53,862 nt of DNA from DSWT01 sp035415725 (GTDB lineage: Bacteria; Chloroflexota; Anaerolineae; B4-G1; SLSP01), in assembly GCA_035415725.1 (NCBI GenBank), contig DAOOGN010000013.1, positions 1 to 53,862 of the forward strand. Reading direction: 5' to 3'. Of this stretch, positions 22,822 through 29,667 are shown in pieces (the first letter of the stretch is position 1; every line of letters begins with the position of its first letter). The notes beneath the pieces were generated by a model that had not been told where the DNA came from, searched no databases, and saw nothing but the letters and a program-made list of their open reading frames with translations. The position numbers and the translations under genes were made by a program.

Positions 22822-24471
22822 TTAGTACATATCACCCATATCGCCGCCGGCGCCCGGACCAGCAGGTGCAGGGGTCTTCGGCTCGGGGATGTCGGTAATG
22901 AGCGCCTCGGTACTGAGTACCATCGCGGCGACGGAAGCCGCGTTGAGCAGGGCGCCCTTGGTCACTTTGGCCGGATCGATGATGCCGGCCTCGAGCATAT
23001 CCACATACACGTTGTTCATCACATCGTACCCAATGCGAGGGTTGTTTTCCTGGGCTTGCTTGCGACGCGCTTCCGCCAAGACCACGGCGCCGTCCTCGCC
23101 GGCATTCTCCGCAATCCTGCGGATGGGCATTTCCAGCGCCTTCTTGAGGATAGAAACACCCGTTTGTTCGTCGGTGTAGTCCATCTTGATGTTGTCCAGG
23201 ACTTGCATGGCATTCAACAGTGCCACACCACCGCCGGGGACGATGCCTTCTTCGACCGCCGCCCGCGTGGCGCTCAACGCATCCTCAACACGATGCTTCT
23301 TTTCCTTCAGTTCGGTCTCGGTGGCAGCGCCTACACGGATGATCGCCACGCCTCCGGACAACTTCGCCAGACGTTCTTGCAGCTTCTCACGGTCGTAATC
23401 GGAGGTGGAGTGCTCCATCTCGGCCTTGATTTGCTCAATGCGGCCTTGGATCAGTGCCTCGTCGCCGTGCCCACCGACGATGGTCGTATCGTCCTTGGTG
23501 GCAATCACTTTGTCGGCGCGGCCCAGGTCGTCGAGAGTAGCGCTGTCAAGTTTGCGGCCTTCTTCCTCGGTGATGACACGCCCACCGGTAAGGACGGCAA
23601 TGTCTTGCAACATGGCCTTGCGGCGGTCGCCAAAGCCGGGAGCCTTGATCGCCAAGGCGGTCAGCAGGCCGCGCAGTTTGTTGACCACCAACGTTGCCAG
23701 CGCTTCACCGTCGACGTCTTCCGCAATGACCACCAGGTTGCGCACGCCCCGCTGCACCAGTTTCTCCAGGATCGGCACCAGGTCCTGCGCAGCGGAGATT
23801 TTCTTGTCGTGGATGAGAATGTACGCATCGTCAATCACGGATTCCATACTGTCGGGATGAGTGATGAAGTAAGCGCTGATGTAACCCCGGTCAAACTGCA
23901 TCCCTTCCACATATTCGGTCTCGAATTCGAGGCCCTTGGATTCTTCCACCGTAATGACACCATCTTTGCCGACCTTGTCCATAACTTCGGCGATCAACGC
24001 ACCGATCTCACGATCCTGGGCGGAAATCGCGGCCACGTCGGCGATGTTTTCCTTGGTGTTGACTTCGACGGCGGCATTTTTGATCGATTCGGCGACCTTC
24101 TCGGCAGCGGTCAGGATGCCCCGCTTGAGGAGCATCGGATTGGCGCCGGCGGCAACGTTTTTCATGCCTTCTTCGATGAGGACATGCGCCAGCAGAGTAG
24201 CCGTCGTGGTGCCGTCACCGGCAATATCGTTGGTTTTCGTGGCGGCTTCTTTCAAAAGCTGCGCACCCATGTTTTCAAATGCGTCTTTCAGCTCGATCTC
24301 TTTGGCGACAGTCACACCGTCATGCGTGATGGTGGGGGAACCCCATTTTTTATCCAATGCCACGTTGCGCCCTTTGGGACCGAGGGTGGTCACTACGGCG
24401 TTTGCCAAAACGTCCATACCGCGCTTCAGTTCGGCGCGCGCTTCACTTCCAAATTGTAATTGCTTAGCCAT
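22822..24471 (-). CDS. groEL: Chaperonin GroEL (60 kDa)
   Basis: A 549-residue ATP-dependent folding chamber subunit. Conserved segments are TLGPKGRNVALDKKWGSPTITHDGVTVAKEI (ATP loop, here split by citation), GDGTTTATLLA with the catalytic Asp, GIVPGGGVALL, and the flexible Gly/Met C-terminus ending GDMGDMY. The start has AGGAG 6-7 bases before ATG. It is second in the groES-groEL operon (53-bp gap) under the CIRCE promoter. Confidence 0.98.
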   Translation of the reverse strand: MAKQLQFGSEARAELKRGMDVLANAVVTTLGPKGRNVALDKKWGSPTITHDGVTVAKEIELKDAFENMGAQLLKEAATKTNDIAGDGTTTATLLAHVLIEEGMKNVAAGANPMLLKRGILTAAEKVAESIKNAAVEVNTKENIADVAAISAQDREIGALIAEVMDKVGKDGVITVEESKGLEFETEYVEGMQFDRGYISAYFITHPDSMESVIDDAYILIHDKKISAAQDLVPILEKLVQRGVRNLVVIAEDVDGEALATLVVNKLRGLLTALAIKAPGFGDRRKAMLQDIAVLTGGRVITEEEGRKLDSATLDDLGRADKVIATKDDTTIVGGHGDEALIQGRIEQIKAEMEHSTSDYDREKLQERLAKLSGGVAIIRVGAATETELKEKKHRVEDALSATRAAVEEGIVPGGGVALLNAMQVLDNIKMDYTDEQTGVSILKKALEMPIRRIAENAGEDGAVVLAEARRKQAQENNPRIGYDVMNNVYVDMLEAGIIDPAKVTKGALLNAASVAAMVLSTEALITDIPEPKTPAPAGPGAGGDMGDMY

Positions 24472-24524
24472 TTTTTACTCCTTATCTACGAAGATTTTTT
24501 AATCACAGTTAAACTGGAGAAAGA

Positions 24525-24827
24525 TTACTCTTCGATGACACCCAGGATGTCATCCACACGCAGGATCAGCATTTCTTGCCCTTCGCGGGTCTTGAAGGTT
24601 GTACCGGCATACTTCGCGTAGATCACCAGGTTGCCTACCTGCGGGCCGACAAGTTTGCCTTCTTTTTCCACCTCGACTGCAGGCCCAACGGCCAAGACTT
24701 TGCCCTGCTGCGGCTTCTCTTTAGCCGTGTCAGGAAGCACCAACTTCCCCCCGGCAAAGGTCATTTCGGCCTCTTCCACAGGTTCAACAATGACATGATC
24801 ATTCAGGGGTCGAATCTTAACGCTCAT
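24525..24827 (-). CDS. groES: Co-chaperonin GroES (10 kDa)
   Basis: A 100-residue lid of the GroEL chamber. It has the typical IRPLNDHVIVEPVEEAEMT start, a mobile loop and VGNLVIYAKYAGT. The ribosome site GGAGGT lies 6 bases before ATG. First gene of the heat-shock operon, directly after CIRCE. Confidence 0.98.
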   Translation of the reverse strand: MSVKIRPLNDHVIVEPVEEAEMTFAGGKLVLPDTAKEKPQQGKVLAVGPAVEVEKEGKLVGPQVGNLVIYAKYAGTTFKTREGQEMLILRVDDILGVIEE

Positions 24828-24869
24828 TATTTACCTCCACTTGATGAATTTGAATTTTTGGTCCTCGTT

Positions 24870-24896
24870 TTAGCACTCGAAGTGTTGGAGTGCTAA
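24870..24896 (-). promoter_or_regulatory. CIRCE operator (HrcA binding site)
   Basis: TTAGCACTC, 9 bases, then GAGTGCTAA: a perfect match to the consensus. It lies just downstream of the groES -10 box, so HrcA represses groESL at normal temperature. hrcA itself is not in the window. Confidence 0.97.
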
Positions 24897-24906
24897 AACA
24901 TGCACT

Positions 24907-24935
24907 ATCATAACATAGAACGGAGGGTTTGTCAA
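24907..24935 (-). promoter_or_regulatory. Promoter of groESL
   Basis: Minus strand: TTGACA (24930-24935), 17-bp spacer, TATGAT (24907-24912), a housekeeping sigma promoter directly upstream of CIRCE. Confidence 0.88.
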
Positions 24936-24985
24936 GCACTCTCGGGGGTGGATTGCTAATTTCTAATGAGATTCTAAGACTTCGT

Positions 24986-25459
24986 CTATCCAGAAATCCC
25001 GCGCTGTTCCTCGATGCGTTTGAGCAGGGTGGGGAGTTCATCCTCAATCAACGAGAACATGTCATGCGCTTCTTGCAAGCGTTCGCGCAGGGCAGGGTCT
25101 TCGTCTTTGAGCAATTCCAGGCCGCGCTCGGCAATCTGATGCAGCGAAGCGATCATCCGCAAGTACATGCGCATGAACGTCACCCAGCCGCCGGGCAGAA
25201 AGCGGAAGTAGATACGACGCGGCAGCGGTGAAGGGACACGCTCGATCAAGCCCATCTCGCTGAGCAGGCGCGCGTTAGTGCTGATGGAGCTTTTGCTGGC
25301 CTGTAACTGCTCGCAAAGATCGTCCATGGATTGTTCCGGCGGGTTCGCAATCAGCAATACGCCCAGGATGCGGCCCGCCATGCGCGGAATGCCCATCTGC
25401 TCGAAGTACAAACTGATGTCCTCGATGAAGTGTTTCTGTTCGTAATAACGTGCCGGCAT
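24986..25459 (-). CDS. GbsR/MarR-like transcriptional regulator
   Basis: A 157-residue protein with a winged helix at about 25-85 (MGIPRMAGRILGVLLIANPP; DLCEQLQASKSSISTNARLL; LIERVPSPLPRRIYF) and a long helical C-terminal half that probably dimerises. The layout matches GbsR-type members of the MarR superfamily, which respond to osmolytes or control efflux genes. Of two close ATGs, the second (25459) is chosen because GGAG lies 7 bases before it but only 1 base before the first. It has no obvious partner; a miniature element lies directly upstream. Confidence 0.82.
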   Translation of the reverse strand: MPARYYEQKHFIEDISLYFEQMGIPRMAGRILGVLLIANPPEQSMDDLCEQLQASKSSISTNARLLSEMGLIERVPSPLPRRIYFRFLPGGWVTFMRMYLRMIASLHQIAERGLELLKDEDPALRERLQEAHDMFSLIEDELPTLLKRIEEQRGISG

Positions 25460-25478
25460 GGTCATGCTCCTTATCTTT

Positions 25479-25600
25479 AGGACTTACGCAAATTTCCGTT
25501 TGTAGTGACGGCTTCAGCCGTTCTTAGCTCCTAAGAGACGCCTGAAGGCGTCACTACAAATCCTCCGCTGCTTGATTCGAGCCAGGCTTGCGTAAGTCCT
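25479..25600. mobile_element. Miniature inverted-repeat element, family B
   Basis: A 122-bp element with perfect 13-bp terminal inverted repeats (AGGACTTACGCAA). Nested inside is a second 19-bp inverted repeat with one mismatch, TTTGTAGTGACGGCTTCAG (25499) and its partner ending at 25560. It has no coding capacity. Located 19 bp upstream of the GbsR-like gene, it may lie within that gene's promoter region. Confidence 0.75.
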
Positions 25601-25611
25601 GTCTTAATAGA

Positions 25612-25845
25612 CATGTTTCCATGTGCCCATCCTCTCTGCCCACTTCCCCCCGGAAAGGGGGATTTTTGTACGGGGTGTGGGGGGCGGCGAAGCCGCCTGC
25701 CACACCCCCGCTTTTTTGCCCCCTTCTCCTCCGCCAACGGGGGAGAAGAAGGCTGGGGGATGAGAGAGTCAGAAGTGCCAACTCCTTATACACCCTCCCC
25801 AAAGTCCCATTATTTGTGATCTACTGAGGGTGGCTGAATAGCTAC
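25612..25845 (+). mobile_element. Family A element, copy 4, left end lost
   Basis: It aligns through most of its length with copy 6 (same C-rich hairpins, GGGGGATGAGAG, CCCCAAAGTCCC, GGGTGGCTGAATAGCTACC at the right end). The left terminus is missing and a family B element abuts it. The right terminus overlaps the stop codon of the P-type ATPase gene. Together with the family B element it fills the 382-base gap. Confidence 0.7.
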
Positions 25846-28319
25846 CTTGCTTGTATTTGACGTGGATTGGACTGTGTAACACGACGGTGGTGCAGATGGG
25901 TGATCCATTTACCTACCTCGACTACGCCCAATAACCCCAGCGCCACACCGGCGATCAGCAGCCAATCTTCCAAATGCAAAGGCACGATGTCCAGCATCTG
26001 CCGCAGTGCCGGCACAAAGAAGGGCAGCAAGGCCAACGCCAGCCCGGAGACTACGGCCCATATCAACGGCTTGTTCATCCGCAGGGGGTTCATGTGGAAG
26101 ATGGAGCGGCGTAAACTGCGATAGGCGAAGATGTAGATCATCGAGTTGATGGCGAAACTGGCAAAGGCAAAACTGCGGCCTTCCAGCGGGTTATTGTGTT
26201 GTAAGAAGTAGTGACCGAACAGCGCCAGCCCTACCAGCGCGCTGGCGGTGCTGATGATAGCAATGAGCGTCAGCCCCAATGTGTTCAAGATCGGCTCGGT
26301 CAACGGCTTGGGCGGCTCTTCCATAATCCCATCTTCCTTCGGCTCGAAGCCCAGCACGATGTCGGAAGGACCGTCGCAGATCAGGTGGATCCACAGGATT
26401 TGCGCCACCAGCAGCGGGGCCGGCCAACCGAGCAGCAGGGCCCCGAAGACCAGCAACACTTCGGCGAAGGAGTTGGAAAGGGTGTAGGCTACGACCTTGC
26501 GGATGTTTTCGAAGATGATGCGTCCTTCCTCAATGGCGGCGACGATGGTCTTGAAGTTGTTGTCCAGAAGGATCAAATCGGCCGTCTCTTTAGCGACGTC
26601 GGTGGCAGCGCCCACCACCACGCCGATGTTCGCCCGCTTGAGGGCCGGAGCATCGTTGACGCCATCGCCGATCATGGCGGTGATTTCGCCGCGCGTCTGC
26701 AGAGCGCGCACGATGCGCAGCTTGTCATGCGGGCGAATGCGGGCGAAAACGGCTACGTCCGGCACGCGTTGCGCCAGTTCTTCGTCGCTGAGTTGATTCA
26801 GTTCGTCGCCGTCGAGCACTTGCCCGGGGCCGGTGGTCAGACCGATCATGGCCGCAATCCGTTCGGCGGTCTTGCGATAGTCGCCGGTAATCATCTTGAC
26901 GCGGATACCGGCCTTGCGTGCGACCTGGATAGCCTCGTGCACCCCCTCGCGGATGGGGTCTTCCATCGCCACCAGGCCCACCCAGATGTAACCGGTGTGA
27001 TCGCCGAGCAGTCCGCCCGGGCGATAGGCCAGTCCCAGCAGTCGCAAGCCTTCGCCGGCCCACTGCTCTACCTGCGTCAGGATGCGGCGCCGTTCCTGGT
27101 CATCCACCGTACACATACCCAACACAATTTCCGGTGCGCCCTTGAGGTAGTGAATTGTTTCCCCGGCGGCGCGATTGGCCGTGACCATGAATTTGGTCTC
27201 GCTGCTGAACAGTTCTTCGCCCAACCGCTCCGCGCCGTTGGCCATCTCTTGCGGGTCGCTGCCGAGTTGAACCCGGGCATATTCCCATAGCGCCGCATCC
27301 ACCGGACCTTCCAAGTCGTTGCAGTACACCATCACTTCCACAGCACGCTGTGCATCGTTGACTTCATGGCGCGTCACCTGCATCCGTCCCTCGGTGAGGG
27401 TGCCGGTCTTGTCGGTGCAGATGGTCGTCACCGAACCAAGTGTCTCTACGGCCAGCAGACGCTTCACCAGGCCATTGCGCTTGAGGATTTTGCGCATCCC
27501 CAGCACCAGGATGACGGTCACGGCAATGAGCAGGCCTTCGGGCACAGCGGCAATCGCCAGGATGATGGAGACGCGCAGCATTTCGAGGATCGGGCGGCCA
27601 GAGATCAGGCCGACGACGAAGATGGCGGCTGTAATCGCCAACACCAGCCGCGTGAGGGTGTGGCTAAAGGCTTCCAGGCGGATCTGGAGCGGCGTTTTGT
27701 CCTCGATTTCTTCGTGCAAACTGGTGGCGATGCGCCCTAGCTCGGTGTGCGCGCCGGTCGTCGTCACGCGCATCAGTCCTCGCCCGGTGAGGACGGTGGT
27801 GCCCATGAAGACCTGGTTCTGGCCGGTCTCGGTGGTTTTGATCACCGGTTCGCTTTCGCCGGTGAGGATGGCTTCTTCGACGGTCAGCTTGAGCGCCTCG
27901 AGAATTTCACCGTCGCCGGGGATGCGCTCGCCGGCGTTGAGCAGGACGATGTCGTCGGGGACTAGCTCGCGGACTTCGATCTCCTGGCGCACTCCAGCGC
28001 GGATGACGGTGGTCGTAGGCTTGAGCAGGCCCCTGAGGGCGGTGTAAGTGCGCTGCGCCTGGTACTCTTGAACAAAGCCCAGGACCGCGTCCAGGATGAC
28101 GACTGCCATGATGATGACAAAATCGCCGTATTCGCCCACGGCCAATGAGATCGTGGCGGCCACGAGGATGATGTAGACCAGCGGATTTTTGAACTGATTG
28201 AAGAAAATCCCCCAGGCCGACGTTTTTTTGGCCGAAGGGAGAGCATTTTCGCCGTACTCGCGGCGTCGCTCCTCGACTTCTGCAGGGGTGAGGCCCTGGA
28301 ATGTAGAGGTTATTGACAT
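25842..28319 (-). CDS. P-type cation-transporting ATPase (P2-type, Ca/Mg-like)
   Basis: A membrane pump of about 825 residues. In order: N-terminal cation-ATPase domain (GLTPAEVEERRREYGENAL), two helices, actuator with ILTGESEPV (TGES loop), the M4 segment AAVPEGLLIAVT, phosphorylation site ICTDKTGTLTEG with Asp303, nucleotide domain with KGAPE, hinge GDGVNDAPALKRANIGV and six C-terminal helices. PEGL in M4 places it with P2-type Ca2+/Mg2+-related pumps rather than heavy-metal pumps, which have CPC. No N-terminal metal-binding domain. ATG 28319 follows AAGGAGA. Its stop codon lies within the end of a family A element. The promoter carries an inverted repeat. Confidence 0.9.
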   Translation of the reverse strand: MSITSTFQGLTPAEVEERRREYGENALPSAKKTSAWGIFFNQFKNPLVYIILVAATISLAVGEYGDFVIIMAVVILDAVLGFVQEYQAQRTYTALRGLLKPTTTVIRAGVRQEIEVRELVPDDIVLLNAGERIPGDGEILEALKLTVEEAILTGESEPVIKTTETGQNQVFMGTTVLTGRGLMRVTTTGAHTELGRIATSLHEEIEDKTPLQIRLEAFSHTLTRLVLAITAAIFVVGLISGRPILEMLRVSIILAIAAVPEGLLIAVTVILVLGMRKILKRNGLVKRLLAVETLGSVTTICTDKTGTLTEGRMQVTRHEVNDAQRAVEVMVYCNDLEGPVDAALWEYARVQLGSDPQEMANGAERLGEELFSSETKFMVTANRAAGETIHYLKGAPEIVLGMCTVDDQERRRILTQVEQWAGEGLRLLGLAYRPGGLLGDHTGYIWVGLVAMEDPIREGVHEAIQVARKAGIRVKMITGDYRKTAERIAAMIGLTTGPGQVLDGDELNQLSDEELAQRVPDVAVFARIRPHDKLRIVRALQTRGEITAMIGDGVNDAPALKRANIGVVVGAATDVAKETADLILLDNNFKTIVAAIEEGRIIFENIRKVVAYTLSNSFAEVLLVFGALLLGWPAPLLVAQILWIHLICDGPSDIVLGFEPKEDGIMEEPPKPLTEPILNTLGLTLIAIISTASALVGLALFGHYFLQHNNPLEGRSFAFASFAINSMIYIFAYRSLRRSIFHMNPLRMNKPLIWAVVSGLALALLPFFVPALRQMLDIVPLHLEDWLLIAGVALGLLGVVEVGKWITHLHHRRVTQSNPRQIQAR

Positions 28320-28333
28320 GGTTATCTCCTTGT

Positions 28334-28362
28334 GGTAGGGCGAATGAGCCATTCGCCCTACC
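28334..28362. repeat. Palindromic hairpin in the ATPase leader
   Basis: GGTAGGGCGAATG and its exact complement around a 3-base AGC loop, 14 bp upstream of the ATPase start codon. ATTCGCCCTACCA also occurs at about 11336, so it is probably a dispersed repeat. In the mRNA it would form a stable hairpin just before the ribosome site. Confidence 0.6.
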
Positions 28363-28416
28363 TTATAGTGTACTTTGGGTGTTACCCGCCCTGACTGTAT
28401 TTTCTGAGGTGGTCAC

Positions 28417-28463
28417 AGTATAGCACGTTCTCAACATTCTGTCAATGCCGAATGTTGAGAACG
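28417..28463 (-). promoter_or_regulatory. Promoter with enclosing operator, P-type ATPase gene
   Basis: Minus strand: TTGACA (28440-28445), 17-bp spacer, TATACT (28417-28422). A perfect 14-bp inverted repeat, CGTTCTCAACATTC (28426-28439) and its complement (28450-28463), brackets the -35 box, which lies in the 10-base centre. A repressor bound here would block polymerase. The regulator is not identified. Confidence 0.7.
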
Positions 28464-28518
28464 AGATAACGCTATGGGGATGGCGTTGCAAAGGTGACGG
28501 GAGACGAGACGGTGTTGT

Positions 28519-29574
28519 TTATATCCACCCTTCGTGGTAGCCGGTCTCGTACAGCGCCACGATGTTTTCCGGCGGGCTGATGGCCTGGATATTGTGGCAC
28601 GGGGCAAGGATGTAGCCGCCGCCCGCTCCCAGGATGGCGAGGTTCTGGACGACTTCTTTCTGCACATCTTCGACACTGCCGAAGGCCAACGTCTGCTGGT
28701 TATCCATTCCGCCGTGGAAGATAATCTGCGCGCCGAAGTCATGCTTCAGTCCCGCCCGCTCCATCCCGTGGCACCGCCATTGGATGGGATTGAGCACGTC
28801 CATCCCGATGGCGATCAGGTCGGGGATCACCGGGCGGATGGCACCGTCACTGTGGGTGAAGACGGCGGCGCCGCCTTCATGGACCAGGTCCATGATGCGC
28901 TTCATGCGCGGCAGTAGAAATTCGTGGATGTGGCGTTTGGAGAAGAGCAGTCGCTCCTGCGATCCCATGTCTTCAGCAACGTAGGAGAACGTCACCTGCC
29001 CAGGTATTTGTTCGTAGATGCGCCGGGTGTTCTCGTAAGCGAAGTCGAAGAGCTTATCCAGACAGTAATGCACCATCTCCGGGTTGAGCACCAGGTCCAT
29101 GTAGGCCTGTTCCAATCCGCGCAAGTAGGTGTACTGCAAGAAGGGCTCCGACCCGCCGCCGCGCACCGGGCGATGCTCGTTGCCGGCCAGTTGTGCCGGG
29201 ATGACCGAATAGTCGAACCAGTCTGCCGTGGGCCAGGTATATTGATCCTCGATCTCATCGGCGGAGGTGTACGGCGCCAGCGGATGGTACACGATCTCGC
29301 TGTAGGCGCCGGCGCCATAATCGACATCCTCATGGCAGCAGCCGTACATATCGACGCCCGGCTCCAGCGGTGGTCCGGCGTAGTGCGGTCCGACATCCAG
29401 CGGGTGATCAATGTGCAGCCGGGCGAACATATCGTCCTCGCCGGCGCAACCCAGATAGCCCATGATCTTCTCTGTGGCCTCCGGCGTGCCCCAGTAATCC
29501 AGTGGCACGCGATCCGGTTTCTCGCGCCGAAGCACAGCGAGCCAACGTTCTTTGGATGTCATGGTTTCTTTCAT
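28519..29574 (-). CDS. Uroporphyrinogen decarboxylase (URO-D) family protein
   Basis: A 351-residue TIM-barrel protein of the URO-D superfamily (SKERWLAVLRREKPDRVPLDYWG at the N-terminus; FTHSDGAIRPVIPDLIAIGMDVLNPIQ; GAGGGYILAPCHNIQ). The HSDG and APCHNIQ segments resemble MtaA/CmuA-like methylcobamide:CoM methyltransferase relatives rather than HemE, which lacks them. The substrate is unknown; no corrinoid protein or reactivase lies nearby. It has its own extended -10 promoter and AAGGA about 10 bases before ATG. Confidence 0.82.
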   Translation of the reverse strand: MKETMTSKERWLAVLRREKPDRVPLDYWGTPEATEKIMGYLGCAGEDDMFARLHIDHPLDVGPHYAGPPLEPGVDMYGCCHEDVDYGAGAYSEIVYHPLAPYTSADEIEDQYTWPTADWFDYSVIPAQLAGNEHRPVRGGGSEPFLQYTYLRGLEQAYMDLVLNPEMVHYCLDKLFDFAYENTRRIYEQIPGQVTFSYVAEDMGSQERLLFSKRHIHEFLLPRMKRIMDLVHEGGAAVFTHSDGAIRPVIPDLIAIGMDVLNPIQWRCHGMERAGLKHDFGAQIIFHGGMDNQQTLAFGSVEDVQKEVVQNLAILGAGGGYILAPCHNIQAISPPENIVALYETGYHEGWI

Positions 29575-29598
29575 ACTGATGATTTTCCTTTACCCGAC

Positions 29599-29607
29599 AT
29601 TATAGCA
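29599..29607 (-). promoter_or_regulatory. Extended -10 promoter of the URO-D gene
   Basis: Minus strand TGCTATAAT, identical to the elements at 3530 and 19412. The -35 region is weak (TTTTAA at 16 bp). Confidence 0.5.
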
Positions 29608-29628
29608 GCATCCTTTGCTGTTAAAAGT

Positions 29629-29656
29629 TTGTCCTTTTGCTCTCTTGCGTTATACT
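29629..29656 (+). promoter_or_regulatory. Promoter of the glycoside hydrolase lipoprotein gene
   Basis: TTGTCC, 16-bp spacer, TATACT (29651-29656). The predicted start is about 4 bases before ATG 29668, with no ribosome site. Confidence 0.55.
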
Positions 29657-29667
29657 GAGCGACGACG

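Noticed and set aside
23056..24459. Long open frame (467 codons) on the plus strand opposite groEL
   Set aside because: A mirror of groEL codon bias. The product is His/Val/Gln-rich, has no family motifs, and lies entirely within an essential gene on the other strand.
25588..25827. Overlapping 60-80 codon frames in the gap before the P-type ATPase
   Set aside because: All are Pro/Arg-rich translations of miniature-element hairpins in several frames; there is no ribosome site or conservation signal.
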